DNA of 64,000 bases, taken from the NCBI RefSeq assembly GCF_027596085.1, contig NC_072458.1, positions 23,198,062-23,262,061 on the forward strand, written 5' to 3'. This document shows, one piece after another, positions 28,151 through 54,564 of this stretch. Every line of letters starts with the position of its first letter. The stretch's first letter is position 1. The position numbers were made by a program, and so were the translations under genes. This DNA comes from Anoplopoma fimbria. Lineage: Eukaryota > Chordata > Actinopteri > Perciformes > Anoplopomatidae. Below the pieces are notes generated by a model. That model saw only the letters and a list, made by a program, of their open reading frames with translations, was not told where the DNA came from and ran no database searches.

Positions 28151-29104
28151 AGAGTAAAAACTACAAATCATGGAGGAGTTATGTGCCGTGAATTTCTGAA
28201 AATATCCAACTTTTCTTTAACTGAATCTTTGATTTTCACACGTTTTATTAGCAAATACAAAATATTCAGGTAGTTCTCTTAGTAAACGGAAAATATGCGA
28301 ATGGTAAAACTCAGGTTTTTATTTCTTTGATTGTCAAACCTTTTTCGTTTTGCTCTTAAAGGGCCACTCCAACAATTTAGAGTCACATAGAAATAAAAAG
28401 AGTAGAAGAAATACACACCACAGAAGATCCCACATTTCCCATGATGCCGAGTAAACTGACCTTGATGTGTGAAACTGTTGGAGTGACTCTTCAAAGTTTT
28501 TAGATTCAATGAGGCAAAAACCAAAAACAAACACAAGATAAGAAAACAGGTTTTTGTTTGAAAGAAAGAAAGATTTGAAACATTTCTTTGTTAGAAGAAA
28601 AAACAGGAAGAGTTAAAGGTTTGAGACATTTTATACAAACAAGTAAAAAACAGATTACGTCTTGTTTTGGCAGTCGTGATCTTCTTAATGAAAGTTAATT
28701 CTGTACAATAAAAAAAACTTGTTTATATTTCCATAAATATATTTTTCATGAGTTCATACGACGAGCTCATGAGAAGGTGGTTGGTCCACTGAACAAAATA
28801 TAAAACTCAAATCCCATCAGTCTGCTTTTCCCTCCGAGTCTCATTATGACAAACTTTATCTTTTTATTAATGATTTTTTTAAACTTTTTGTTGTCAAAAG
28901 ATTAAATGACAAAGAAATAAAAAAAAATATAAAAAAGGTGCCAAAAACAAAGAAAAAAATATCTACAGAGAACATTGATATTTACAACTATTAAATAAAA
29001 CAAAAACATGATTTTTATAAAAAAGAAAATAAACGAGGGACTCCACATGAAGCTGGATCTTAGGGATGAAGTGGTTTATTTTTATGGGAGCAGGAAGATG
29101 AAGA

Positions 29105-29330
29105 TATTATGGGATGTTGGCAACGTTAAAAGTATGCAGAATTAGCTGCTATCAGCTCCTGTTTTCAGTGTATTCATGGATGTAAACACAAATATCACTT
29201 TATTACTGTGATGCTGAAGAAAACTTAAAAACGTGAAGACCCTCAGGCAAGTTCTGCAATTCCAAAAAACATTTTTTCTGTTTTTGAGCAGATTCACGGA
29301 CGTTTATGCTCGATGGACGTCAAGATAATG
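29105..29330 (-). repeat. dispersed repeat family R3, inverted copy
   Basis: AGTATGCAGAATTAGCTGCT ... AAACACAAATATCACTTTAT is the reverse complement of the block at 23740-23835 with substitutions. Confidence 0.65.
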
Positions 29331-30169
29331 ACATCATTACGCTACACAGAATTTAATAATATGCGTTTTATAACAGAATCATGGAGTGAATAAATACAAA
29401 ACTTGTACTTATTATAGTTATTATATTTTATACTTTAGTAAATATCAAGAGTTATCACAGGTTTAAAGAGCAGCTTACAAGCTGCCTATAAAAACTATTT
29501 CACATCCTTTTTTTTATTAATATGTATATAATTATTACTTTTCTTTTGCAAGATCCAAATATATTATTATTATTATTTTGTGAAACTTTTGCCTTTATTG
29601 TTGAGAAATGACTGAAACGACGAACCGATAATCAACTGCTTCAACTGTAGCATATCATTTATTCATTTTTTAAATAAAATAAAATAAATATTTTAGTTTC
29701 TGTCGGGAATGAAAAGATGTTAAAACTAAAAGATGTTTCTCTGACAGCGGATCAATATCAGCTAATCACAGATATATTTATATAAGATTTGACTGTATGT
29801 GGCTGACGAATATGACAGGTTGGATTTAGAAACAGCGGCTAAATGTCTTAAGTCACATTAATCAATAAATCTTGATATATTGCGTATAGTTTCTTGGACT
29901 CTTTTATTCTCCAGACTCAGAATTTTATTTATATATATTATTTATTTATATATATATATATATATATTTCCTTCCTTTAACTTTAAGATCCAGCTTCATG
30001 CAGCAGCCGACTCATAACAGAACTGAGAGTCACAACAACAAAAATATACAAACGTAAACTCCACAGAAACACCGCTGAGAGCCGGACCATCAGTAGTGTC
30101 GAGGAAACACAGGAAGTGACCTCGTTCAGTCCAGCTGGAGCTGCACGGTCACAACTTTAACTAAACGGG

Positions 30170-30427
30170 TTTATTGCTGATCAATAGATTTCTCTCTGAA
30201 TGAAACAGAACAGGTGAGTTTTAGTTCTTGAAGGTGTGACTCTGCACCTGGACTCGCTGATGAGGTCACTTCCTGTCCTCCACGCTTCATTCAAACTGTA
30301 CACTTTCACAATTAAATATTAAAAACGCAGTATTGTTTCTAAGTGCGTTGTGCTGCCGGGTCTTTACCCGACTTCTAGAAATATATTCTTATATATTAGA
30401 ATATCATCTTCAATAGAGGCTTTTATT
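30170..30427 (-). terminator. candidate atf6b poly(A) signals
   Basis: AATAAA on the minus strand at 30422-30427 and 30170-30175, about 110 and 370 nt past the in-frame stop. Further AATAAA-type hexamers occur down to about 27.7 kb, so a much longer 3' UTR is possible. The position is a guess without transcript data. Confidence 0.3.
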
Positions 30428-30539
30428 TAATGTCTGAACAGGGGGGTTGAGTTTCTATCGGCTCCGTTTATGTGTTTAAACAATGACAGCTTGAATTATT
30501 GATTTTAATTCTATGCAGATGTTTTTATGGAGTTTTTTC

Positions 30540-45479
<14,940 letters not shown>

Positions 45480-45730
45480 CACCACAGAGGCGACGGCGAC
45501 GTGTTAGCAGCTAGCTGGCTAAACAAACACACACAAAATGGCCGCTGTGTTTCGCATTTGCGTTCTCCTGCAGCAGTGGGGGTTTTATATAATGTGTAGA
45601 TCAAATGAAACGCGTCGGGGAGGTGTTTGTTGTGAGTTTTGAGCTCCGGATGGCGGCTCTTCCCTTCGCTTCGCATATGACAGACAAGGAAATGCTTTTT
45701 CCAGGAAGTTCCCGCCCTTTTGTAACGCAG

Positions 45731-46020
45731 CAGCCAATGAGAAGAAGGGATTCTGTGATTGACAACACGGGCGACCAATGAGATGATTCGTAGAAGGCGA
45801 TTGGCGCAACGGCCAACCAATCGTTGAGGGGCTGTGCAAGAGAGGGAGGGAGGAAGTTTTAAAAGGTGATTTGGCCCAATCGTAACGGCGCGGTTTGATT
45901 GACAGGAGGGATCAGCCAATAGGCGTGAGGGAATTCCGGGTCCCGCGTTGGATTGACATGTGCGTTAGCCAATCACGGCTGATCAACGCAAAAAAGGCAG
46001 TTTTGGTTAAAGTCACGTGT
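45731..46020 (-). promoter_or_regulatory. atf6b promoter with seven CCAAT boxes
   Basis: CCAAT or its complement occurs at 45734, 45775, 45800, 45817, 45876, 45916 and 45969, together with GC-rich patches (45601-45660) and a CACGTG E-box at 46014-46019. CCAAT clusters bind NF-Y and mark TATA-less housekeeping and ER-stress promoters. I looked for the ERSE arrangement CCAAT-N9-CCACG and did not find it. The start site is inferred to lie between about 45,500 and 45,700. Confidence 0.72.
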
Positions 46021-46291
46021 TATGTCAGATTGTACAATGAAATAAAAATAAACTTGTTGAATTCTTCATAATGAACCCTTGTGATGCTAAGACTATTATT
46101 TTTATTATTATGAAAAATTTTAAAAATTTTAAAAATAAAACCTACAATAAATTTAAATGAGCTGACATTTGTAATCATATTCTTAAAAAATGTAAATTAT
46201 CTTTTTAAAATTCTGAACTCACTAGTGAGAGAGACCAATCTATGAGGATGACGAGGAGAGCAAAAGTTTTCATCCCAATGTCTCGGGGTGA

Positions 46292-46333
46292 AAGATAAGA
46301 TAAGATAAGATAAAATAAGATAAGATAAGATAA
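46292..46333 (+). repeat. (GATAA)n tail of a LINE-like element
   Basis: Tandem GATAA followed by ATCCTTTATTA, the same junction as at 9851-9885, where it continues into a LINE-like 3' region. Here a second repeat is inserted right after it. Confidence 0.6.
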
Positions 46334-46342
46334 TCCTTTATT

Positions 46343-46742
46343 ACATTACATTACATTACATTACATTACAGTCATGTAGCAGACGCTTTTATCCAAAGCG
46401 ACTTACAGGAAGTGTATTCAACATAGTTATTCAAGAGAACTACTAGTCACCAGAAGTCATAAGTGCATCTCCTTTCTTAAACAAGCATCTTAAAGCATAA
46501 GCCAGAGCAAAAGTATAGTGCAGAGGCAAATTACTACGAAAACAATAATTGCAACAGACTAATACGAATATAATAAGTGCTACAAACTACTATGAATAGG
46601 ATAAGTGCAGTAAACGAATACGAATTCAATAAGTGCAGCGAACTGATACGAATACAGTAAGTGCAACAACTAATACGAATGCAATAAGTGCTACGAGGAA
46701 GGCTCAGGGTAGTGCTTCTTGATAAACATACTTACAAGCTGT
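46343..46742 (-). repeat. SINE-like dispersed repeat, TAAATGACTGTAATG tail
   Basis: Minus-strand copy of the repeat at 38640-38930 and 44515-44685. Ends with the fish-wide tail GTCGCTTTGGATAAAAGCG followed by TCTGCTA and a TGTAA simple repeat (attacattacatt on plus). A short reading frame ending YPEPSS-stop is shared with the 38.6-kb copy. Confidence 0.7.
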
Positions 46743-46769
46743 AAACTGAATAAAGTAAGAGAACTCTGT

Positions 46770-47035
46770 GGTCTATTTTGCAGATGACACTCCCGTCATC
46801 GTCCGTGTTACAAACAGGAAGGAAATCAATAATCTTGCAGAGTGATGCTCAGAGAACAACCTGCTGCTCAACGTCAGTAAAACCAAAGAGTTGATTGTTG
46901 ATTTAAGAAAAAAAGAGGCAAAGACACGACTCTCTTTACATGAATGGAGCTGAGGTGGAACAAGTTTGTAACTTTAAGTTCCTGCGATTCAGCATCACAA
47001 ACAGCCTGACGTGGTCATCACACAAGCTCATAAAC
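46770..47035 (+). pseudogene. decayed non-LTR retrotransposon reverse transcriptase fragment
   Basis: Reads FADDTPVIVRVTNRKEINNL, stop, CSENNLLLNVSKTKELIVDL, then after a frameshift NGAEVEQVCNFKFLRF and SITNSLTWSSH. FADD is the RT catalytic motif (YADD type) and NNLLLNVSKTKELIVD is typical of CR1/L2/Rex1-like LINEs in fish. At least one stop and one frameshift, so inactive. Confidence 0.82.
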
Positions 47036-47879
47036 GACAACTAGGAGGTCAGAGGTCAGTCAGCAGAGTAACGTGTGTGTAGCTGTGTAGCTGTGTGTGT
47101 GTGTGTAGCTGTGTGTGTTTGCATGTATGTGGATGAAGGAGAGTAAATGACACATTCAAATGTGCTTCCTGCTTTCTTAAAGGAGAATGCTCGTCAGTTG
47201 AATGACACCGAGTCTGTGGATGAAGAGGAAGATGAAGAAGTGTCAGAGGTTCCACGCCTATCTGGTGGAGAACAACATGCTTACACAGAACGTCAGGGTC
47301 CCTCCAGATGTTACACACACACACAAGCACGCCCACACGTTACTCTGCTGACTGACCTCTGACCTCACTATTGTCTTTAAATGCATACTGCTTGTTTTCC
47401 CTAGTCCTCTTATCATAAAAAAACCTTGGTGTTTCATTACCCTCGCAGTTCATTGTTGCCCTGAGGAAGCAAACATAAACATTTTATGATTGACATATTA
47501 TCAGGACCCCCAAGAAGTGAAATATATTTTACCCCCAAAATAGAAAGTCATGCCATAGAGGGGCTTTTTATGTGTTTTTTTGTTTTTGTTTTGTTTTCTA
47601 TGAAAACGGGACTGCAATCTGCATTTCTTTGTGAAACCCTGTTGTATAATGACAATAAAATAACCTTGTAAACTGAAGAGTTTGCAGCTGAGTATGAGCA
47701 TGGTGAGTGACGTGGACAATAGTTGCTTTCTAATTGCCTAAAAAAGACACCGTCCCAACTGTCCTGGTTCTCCCTACCGTCAGTGTAAAAACACACAGGA
47801 AACTTTAAAGTTGGATTAAACAGAATTTGTTGTTGGTGAAAGATGCATGAACTCATATGTTCACACGGGAATCATCAGT

Positions 47880-48009
47880 CTTCATCGACTATTAAAAGAT
47901 GTGTGTTGAGGTTGTTTTTTTTAACACTACACCACACAGTTCCTGTTTCATCTTAAATAGAAGACGTAACTGAAGATACTGAATCATTTCAGTCTGTGTG
48001 AAGACGAGG
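47880..48009 (+). promoter_or_regulatory. gene A proximal promoter and 5' UTR
   Basis: About 130 bases upstream of the leader ATG are also present in the inverted copy (about 55396-55560). They hold TTCCTGTTTCATC (ends ~47952), on the other strand GATGAAACAGGAA, an ETS/IRF-like composite plausible for a leukocyte gene. No TATA box seen. Confidence 0.35.
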
Positions 48010-48064
48010 ATGAATATCTTCAGCTGCCTGTTAGCCTTTGTTCTCGGCTGTAACGTCACTGCAG
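48010..48064 (+). CDS. gene A exon 1: signal peptide
   Basis: Encodes an 18-residue hydrophobic leader. Donor GCAG/GTAAGA, phase 1 out. Homologous to gene C exon 1 (62698-62752) and identical over 50 bases to the inverted copy at 55346-55395. Confidence 0.85.
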
Positions 48065-51000
48065 GTAAGAACTTTTCACATTAATCAGTTACTCTTCACC
48101 GTTTTTTATTGGTTACATTTCTTCCACTGGATAATATCCTGAAACTCAACTTTATTTAATACATTCATAATAACGTTAACAATAATGAGGAACCAATTCC
48201 CCCACGGGACGAATAAAGTATCTAATAATTCATGAAGTACATGCAGTCTGCACTATATTATGTCTCATACAGTTTACTTATAATGCAAAAACACAATATT
48301 AAAAACCATATTGAAGGTTTAGTCACTGCATTTGAGAGTTAAATGGGAACTTTGTAATTTATTGTAAACTTTGTTTCTTTTGCAGAATTAATCCATGAAG
48401 CAGTGGAGGAAAAGAGCTCAGTCTCTCTTCGTTGTCCTCACTCTGTGGAGGGCACCGTGACGTGGAGCAGAGAGATTAATGGAAGTAAAGTTGACGTACT
48501 GACAGCTGGAGGTGACCAGGACATAAGACACATTCATGACCCACAAAGACGATACAGTTCATTGGTAGATAAGTCTCTGCACATACGCAGAGTTACTGTC
48601 TCAGACTCTGGAAGATATTTCTGTAACAGTGAAGCAGCTGTGGAGCTGACGGTGATCCCAGCAGGTAACATCAAACTTTAATAAAGTACTTTTTGTTTCC
48701 TCTTCCTGTTTAAGAATTGAGTTTCTGAGCTAAATGTTAAAATCTTAAACTTCGTCACATTGATAAAATGTTACATTTCTGATGAATATGTGGTTTTTTT
48801 TATACCTTTAATAATGATTACTTTCATATTTACTTCTCGTTACTGTAGCTGAGAAGTTTTTAAGAGTACTTCTGCATTACTGGGTATTAGTTTTAAGTTA
48901 GTCATTTTATTTTTAGTCATAAAGCTTTCAACACACTTTGTTCATACGGAGCTCCTCACAAAGGAAAGGAGTTACAGAATACGTAGAGATTCTAAGTCAC
49001 TTTCTTTGAAGGTGTTAAAAGATACTGAAGGGAAAAAATACTTTGTTATGGGTAATTATGTGATCTTACTTTACAAAGATTATTTATTTTTATTTTTAAA
49101 AGAAACAAGTCCTCCGCTCACTTGAGGAAATTCTCATCAAATTAAAACTCATTCATTAATATTCATTTTCTTGTGTACAGGAACAAGCAGACTTCATGCT
49201 ACAGAGGGGACACGAGTCACTCTGACGTGCCCTCCTCATGTTGGAGGATCACATAATGTAAAATGGAGCAGCACGAACGCTGTTGAAATACAATACCGGA
49301 ATGGGTTTTATGTTTCATCTGTTGACCAGACGTTGACTATAACACACGTGGAGCTTGTTCACTCTGGACTTTACTACTGTGATGAAACACCTGCTGTGTA
49401 TCTGAATGTGACCAAAGGTAAGAGACAAGAAGTCAAAGAGGAACAAAGAAATGTGTGAGGAAGTAAAGCAGACTTCTTAGAGACTTGTCCATCCCTTAAC
49501 TTTCTATATCTAATTTTTTGTCTTGAGGAAAAAACAATCAATAACTTTCTAAATTTTGAATTACTGTGATGTTTTAGAGGTCGTGATGTCGGTTTCACAT
49601 ATACACAAATTCCCCCCACTCGCATTCGGTGAAGAAGAATATCAGGGTCTCAGCCAATCAGAGGCTGGTCTTTGCGGAACGTGTTTGGGGTTTAACGTGA
49701 AAAACCCCAAAAAACATTTAGCCACACTAAACATTAGAGATATAACAGATCAAAGATGTTAGTTAATCAGTGAGCTTTAGAGGTGCCAATTGGTGGATTC
49801 TGTTACATTTGGACCAGGCTAGCTGTTTCCCCCTGTTTTCAGTCATTATGCTAAGCTAAGCTAACCAGCTGCTGGCTGTATCTTGATATTCATAGTGACA
49901 CTCGGTTTCAAACAGATATAAAAAAAAAAAAAAAAAAAACTGAACCAAGAGGTCTAAAGGTGCAGTTCCTTCTTGTATTTTTAAAGTGACAGAACAAGGA
50001 ACGTCCTCTGTATTCAACTGGTTTAAGTTGAGAGAAAACCACAGCCTTTCCCCTAGCTCAAAATGAGTGATGATCTCATGACTTTCTGAGCTGAAGAGCT
50101 TTTTTGGTGATGTGTGTTTATGTCCTCTCTCTCTCTCTGAAGGTAAAACCACAACGAGACAAACAGCAGCAGCAACAACTGTTCCATCAACTACACCCCG
50201 ACTATTAAAGATACGACTAATGAAACAAACTTTAACATGAAATTAAATTAGTATAAAGTTGATCGATCTGTGAGAGCTGTCAAAAATATAAACAACAAAA
50301 GAAAGACAACATCTACAACGAGACAAGCAGCAACAACTCCATCAGTGAAGACTGAAACAGATCTTAACATGAAATTAAATTGATGTAAAGGGGAATAATC
50401 AGAGAGAGCAGGTAAAATATGTTAAATTGTGTTAATCAGGGAGAGCTATGTTTTCCTCTGTCCCACACAGAAGACAAGACAACAACAGAATCAACTTTTA
50501 AAACTTCAACAACAGCTACAACATTAACAACAGTGACAAACACAAGTAGGACTATATAATAAATAAATAATATAACTACACTCTCTTTTTGTAACACTTC
50601 TAAATTACATGTTGTAACTCATCAATTCTTACTTTCATCGTCTACTTTACTGGAAGATGCAGGATTAAAAGACGAGGTGAATCAAACCTCACCTGTATAA
50701 ACATCAAAGCAATATATAATATATAAAACATTTATTTATATTTAATAAGTTGAGCTAATGAATGGAAAATAAATAAATATATTAAATGAAAATTATAATA
50801 TGCTCTGATAGCTGTGATAGAGCAGATATAGTTTGGCTATTTTTTAAGTATTATAAGGTAAATAATACCAATGTTAAACGGTCATGGTTAACATTATAAC
50901 ATGTGATTAAAGTTGTGAAACAATCGTGTTTATCGTTGTAACATTTGGTTAACATTGTGAGACGGTAGAAGTGAACGTTGTAATTTGTGCAAAAGCAGTA

Positions 51001-52848
51001 AAACTAAACTTGCTCTCAATCCCAGAACTCTTGATCAGCAGTTCTACCAAATGCTCTACTTTTAGATTTACTGATTACACTTAAAAGATGACAGACTTCT
51101 TAGAAACTTGTGGGTTTTTTGTGTACTTCTGCATTTCTGGGTATTTGTTTAAAAAAACAACGCAACCACAAAGAGATAAAAAATGACTACAAACAGACAC
51201 AAATCGACTAGAAGAAGGGAAAACCATCCACAAAAAAAAGAACTACACAAAGACCAAAGCAATTACAGAGAAACTACAATTACAGAGAGACACAAAACAA
51301 CATCATAACGAGGCGTAACAACCATAAAGTCAGTGCGTCATGCACCTTTTTGTGTCTGTGGCCAGGAAACAACTGTCTCATAATCCACCCATGTAGAGGA
51401 CAGCAGCATCCTGGCCTCAGACATGTGAAAGGTCCGCCTACACAAATGTTTGGTGTCTCTTTGGGGTCGTTGTGTCTCTTTGTAGCCCTTCCTCCTGTTC
51501 AGCGCTCCATCCATACCTAGAGTACACGTTTAATGTAGCCTTCAGATTATACGTGAGATTGTATTTTTATCATGGGAAGTTGAGTACAAGCATTCGCTGC
51601 ACATTAATGATATTTTTAAACATTTTGTGTTAAATTAGACATCAACTTCATCTTCTGCCTTAAATAAACATTTCCTCTATTCCACACAGAAGATTACGAC
51701 ACAGGACCAACAGAAATATCATCTGCAAATACAGCAGCAACAACTGAAACAACGTTCCCATCATGGACTCTGACAGAAACAGGTAAAGAAACTTCAGACT
51801 ATAATGAAGAAACAGAGTCACACCAAGAAACACAAAAAACTAAAGCTGCAATTTAAAGAATAAGATAATAACTTAACTGAACATTGATAGTAACTGGTGA
51901 TGGATGACGATCTGGTTCTGAAGGTTTCTTTTTCTTCCAGCGACTCCTTATCTGTGGCAAATGATTGTTCGTTCCGTGATTGGATTCCTCTATTTGACCA
52001 CCATGATCGGCATCACTGTCACCACCTGGAGAAAAGGTGAACAGAGTTGGATTTAAACAAGTTGTTTTGTGCTTCTGGAAATGTTCTGTATCATAAAACA
52101 CACTTATCAGAATAACTTCATATCGTAAATAATGAGCAAGCACTCACAGCGTTTATCTGACAACATTTCAACTTCAGAACTTTATTCATATATTCATCAT
52201 GTTGCTGAAGCACCACCTATTGGTGAAACCAGATCAACATTCACATGTGCACATGTCATCTAAATTTTTATGGCGGTTTATATCAGATACAACATTTAAA
52301 GAAATCTTGGGAAATTGTCACAATAATTACTTTTTTCAAGCTCATCTAATATAAAGTTGTATTTCTTAAATCAGGGGTAAAAGTGGTAAAATGGTTCAAA
52401 AATCTGAGTCAGTCACTTTATCAGGATTTAAACTGACTTTTTATTCATTATCTTTAACCATTTAAAGCTTATTTTGCTACTAAACTTCACAGTTAAGAAA
52501 TTATAACTCCAATGTAAGACAGTATTCAAACAACCACATGGCAGAACTATTTCTATTAGATCTGCACCAAAAACTAATCACTTGTTTTTTTTTGCCAGAT
52601 TTCATTGAAAATAAAGAGGTAGTTTTAGAAATATTCTGCTGACAAACAAACAGAAAACGTTTGAGCTCATGTTTGGCCATACACATGTTTCTAATAATTA
52701 CCATAAGAAAGCTGTTTTAAATGTTGCCATTGACTGAAAAGTTGCAACACAGTTAATATATAAAAATGTTGACCATAAACTTCATGTTCATCTTTTCTCT
52801 TTTGCAGCTCGACAAATAGAGGCGAACAGTCATCATTCAACACTGTGA
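48010..52848 (+). CDS. Ig-superfamily type I membrane receptor, two Ig domains (gene A)
   Basis: Seven exons, all joined in phase 1, the usual IgSF pattern; about 291 residues. Order: signal peptide MNIFSCLLAFVLGCNVTA; Ig1 with Cys35, Trp45 and SDSGRYFC ending at Cys98; Ig2 with Cys128, Trp140 and SGLYYC ending at Cys178; a Thr/Ser-rich stalk (~191-246); a TM segment LWQMIVRSVIGFLYLTTMIG (from ~251) with Arg257 inside; and a tail ARQIEANSHHSTL without tyrosine. A buried Arg with a short tail is the known layout of activating receptors that pair with ITAM adaptors such as FcR-gamma or DAP12; for this protein that is inference. It belongs to a local multigene family. I cannot assign a named family with confidence (NITR-like or another fish V/I receptor are options). 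Stalk exon content is the least certain part. Confidence 0.8.
48386..48664 (+). CDS. gene A exon 2: first Ig domain
   Basis: A 279-nt exon, acceptor TTTCTTTTGCAG, donor GTAACA. V-type Ig fold: Cys35, VTWSRE (Trp45), LHIRRVTVSDSGRYFC (Cys98). One sequon, Asn50-Gly-Ser. Confidence 0.93.
49181..49417 (+). CDS. gene A exon 3: second Ig domain
   Basis: A 237-nt exon, acceptor TTGTGTACAG, donor GTAAGA. Short Ig fold: VTLTCPPH (Cys128), VKWSS (Trp140), LTITHVELVHSGLYYC (Cys178), 49 residues between the cysteines. His replaces the usual Asp before SG.Y.C. A sequon NVT occurs near the end. Confidence 0.92.
49775..49912 (-). repeat. dispersed repeat family R2, copy c, in IgSF gene A intron 3
   Basis: Reverse-oriented: CCAGGCTAGCTGTTTCCCCC and ATTATGCTAAGCTAAGCTAA, followed by a 22-base A run. 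Confidence 0.65.
50471..50545 (+). CDS. gene A exon 4: Thr-rich stalk
   Basis: Acceptor TCCCACACAG, donor GTAGGA, 75 nt, phase 1 both sides. Encodes EDKTTTESTFKTSTTATTLT and TVTN, a mucin-like stalk. A similar Thr-coding block at 50143-50260 has a good acceptor but no in-phase donor, so I left it out; it may be a decayed stalk exon. Confidence 0.65.
51160..51310. repeat. ACAAAGAGACACAAAA-type minisatellite in gene A
   Basis: Loose ~20-bp units (CACAAAGAGATAAAAAATGA, ACTACAAACAGACACAAATC) in the intron before stalk exon 5. Matching block in gene B at 57670-57800 and a short one at 54250-54300. Confidence 0.7.
51690..51782 (+). CDS. gene A exon 5: stalk
   Basis: Acceptor TTCCACACAG, donor GTAAAG, 93 nt, phase 1 both sides. 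Encodes EDYDTGPTEISSANTAATTE and TTFPSWTLTET. The copy in gene B (59879-59971) differs at two silent sites. Confidence 0.82.
51941..52036 (+). CDS. gene A exon 6: transmembrane segment with Arg
   Basis: Acceptor TTCTTCCAG, donor GTGAAC, 96 nt, phase 1 both sides. Encodes a ~24-residue hydrophobic stretch from Leu251 to Trp276 containing Arg257 (codon 51970-51972), then RK as stop-transfer. Identical to gene B at all 96 bases. Confidence 0.9.
52808..52848 (+). CDS. gene A exon 7: cytoplasmic tail and stop
   Basis: Acceptor CTTTTGCAG. Encodes ARQIEANSHHSTL and TGA. No Tyr, so no ITIM or ITAM. The end S-T-L fits a class I PDZ ligand pattern, possibly by chance. Confidence 0.85.
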
Positions 52849-52898
52849 CCAACACCACCTGTCAATTCATGCTCGTTACATGAAAACAGTCTTTTCAA

Positions 52899-52904
52899 AA
52901 TAAA
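52899..52904 (+). terminator. gene A poly(A) signal
   Basis: AATAAA 51 nt after the stop, kept at the same place in gene B (61127-61132). Confidence 0.65.
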
Positions 52905-54490
52905 CTTCCGTTTTAAGAAGGCAACAATTTAGTTTTAGGCAACAAAAATACTTAGTTAGGTTTAGTAAAAGATGGTGAAAAACTTAGTTAGCTTTTAGAA
53001 GAGTGGCTTTGGATTTTCATGAACAATAAGAAAAATACCATGTAAATACTAGCTACGTTTTCCCCCCTTAACCAAAGTGTTTCCCTTTAAAGGTCAGTAA
53101 CCAATTTATGTGTCATATTACAAAACATCAGTGTCATAATCTGTAATTTGTAAATTCTGAGCTGTTTTTCTGTTTTAATAAATAAATATAAAACCTGCCT
53201 TCCTTTGATGTTTTATTTATTTTACATCTTTTTTTTGTGGGGGGTTTTTTTTGTTTGTTTTTCTTTAATAAATAAACATCAGAGAGTTGTGTCACCTATA
53301 CGTCATTGCTGTATTACTCTTTAAAGCGAGGATTCTAATCTGCTGATGTAACATTTTACTTTACAAGTTTTGTGTTTCTCAGAGCTAGAACAGTCAAACA
53401 GTCATACATTTTTGAAAGTATTCATTTGAAAAACATCAGTTTGAATAAATATAGACGATTAATGCACCAAAAAAACAAATGCCCCTGTTGTCATAAATTC
53501 TAAGCTACATCACTTCCCAGTTACTGAAAATACACCCACACACTTCTCAAGAAGGCAGAGAGGGACAATGATGTATGACAGCCTCCCTTTTTTATCATAA
53601 AGACATACATAAATACAAGTGGGAAGAAATGAAGAAACAGAAATATATATGTATTGATTAGTTATTTATTTGTAATTAATCTCAGTCATTTACATGTAAA
53701 TGTATGTATTCCCTGTGTCACATTTGGGCCCATATACGGTAGAATAAGAAATGAGTCACAGAAAAAAGTATGTAAAATGTAACATTAACAGACATATTAG
53801 AAAAATACACTCAAGAACCACACAACGTACTGTTGATTAAGGTTCAGTTGGATCTTTAGTCATTTGATTTATTGAAAATGGGATTTTGAAAGGCGTTTCC
53901 TCACTTCTTTCTCACGCCTTGATATCATCTTTTCATGACATTCAACTTCACGCTGACCACAGACTGAAGTGATCGCTAGATCCTTGCCTATTTCTATTTA
54001 AATTTTGTGAAGTTAGTATCTGCTCTGTTTGGGTGTTACTTGATCTTGTCACAATGAAAGCAGGACATAAAGGAAAGCTTGTGTTTGGACCGTTTAAGAA
54101 AGATCTGCAGTGTCTTAAAAGTATCTGAAATTACTCGTCAATATCAACCTTTTAACCACTGGATTGAGTTGAAGACCTAAATTAACTTTTTTGTGTGCAC
54201 ACATGAGCTCTCTCACACCCACACTCATTTACTTCCTTTGTGCTTTCTACAGGCCTACAAAGAGACACAAAATGACTACAAAGAGAAACAAAAAGAAGAC
54301 AAATAAAGCCATTAATAAGCTTCAGGCAGTATCAACGTTTCTCTCAGCTGTTCTGAGACTAAATACAGTTTAAGTTGAGTTTAAAAACGGTGACCAGAGG
54401 GACATTTTTTGAAAATGGCGGGCAACGATGACTAATACATTTAGCAACTGTATCTTTAAAGTAAAAGTTTTACATGTTTGTTGTGTGCAG
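52905..54490. other. gap between IgSF gene A and gene B remnant
   Basis: No Ig1 or leader exon homologous to gene A found in sense orientation. AT-rich with a short minisatellite remnant near 54,250. Confidence 0.6.
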
Positions 54491-54564
54491 GAACAAACAG
54501 ACTTCCTGCTACAGAGGGGGAAGAAGTCATTCTGACATGCCTTCCTGATGTTGGAGGATCACAT
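54491..54564 (+). pseudogene. gene B second Ig exon, 5' part
   Basis: Acceptor TTGTGTGCAG, then sequence matching gene A exon 3 through the first Ig cysteine (VILTCLPDVGGSH), broken after ACAT by the insertion. Confidence 0.85.

Noticed and set aside
45483..45485. Earlier atf6b start at 45485
   Set aside because: The codon there is GTG, not ATG. The first ATG is at 45479-45477.
50143..50260. Extra stalk exon in gene A
   Set aside because: Good acceptor and Thr-coding start, but no GT donor in phase 1 before the stop.
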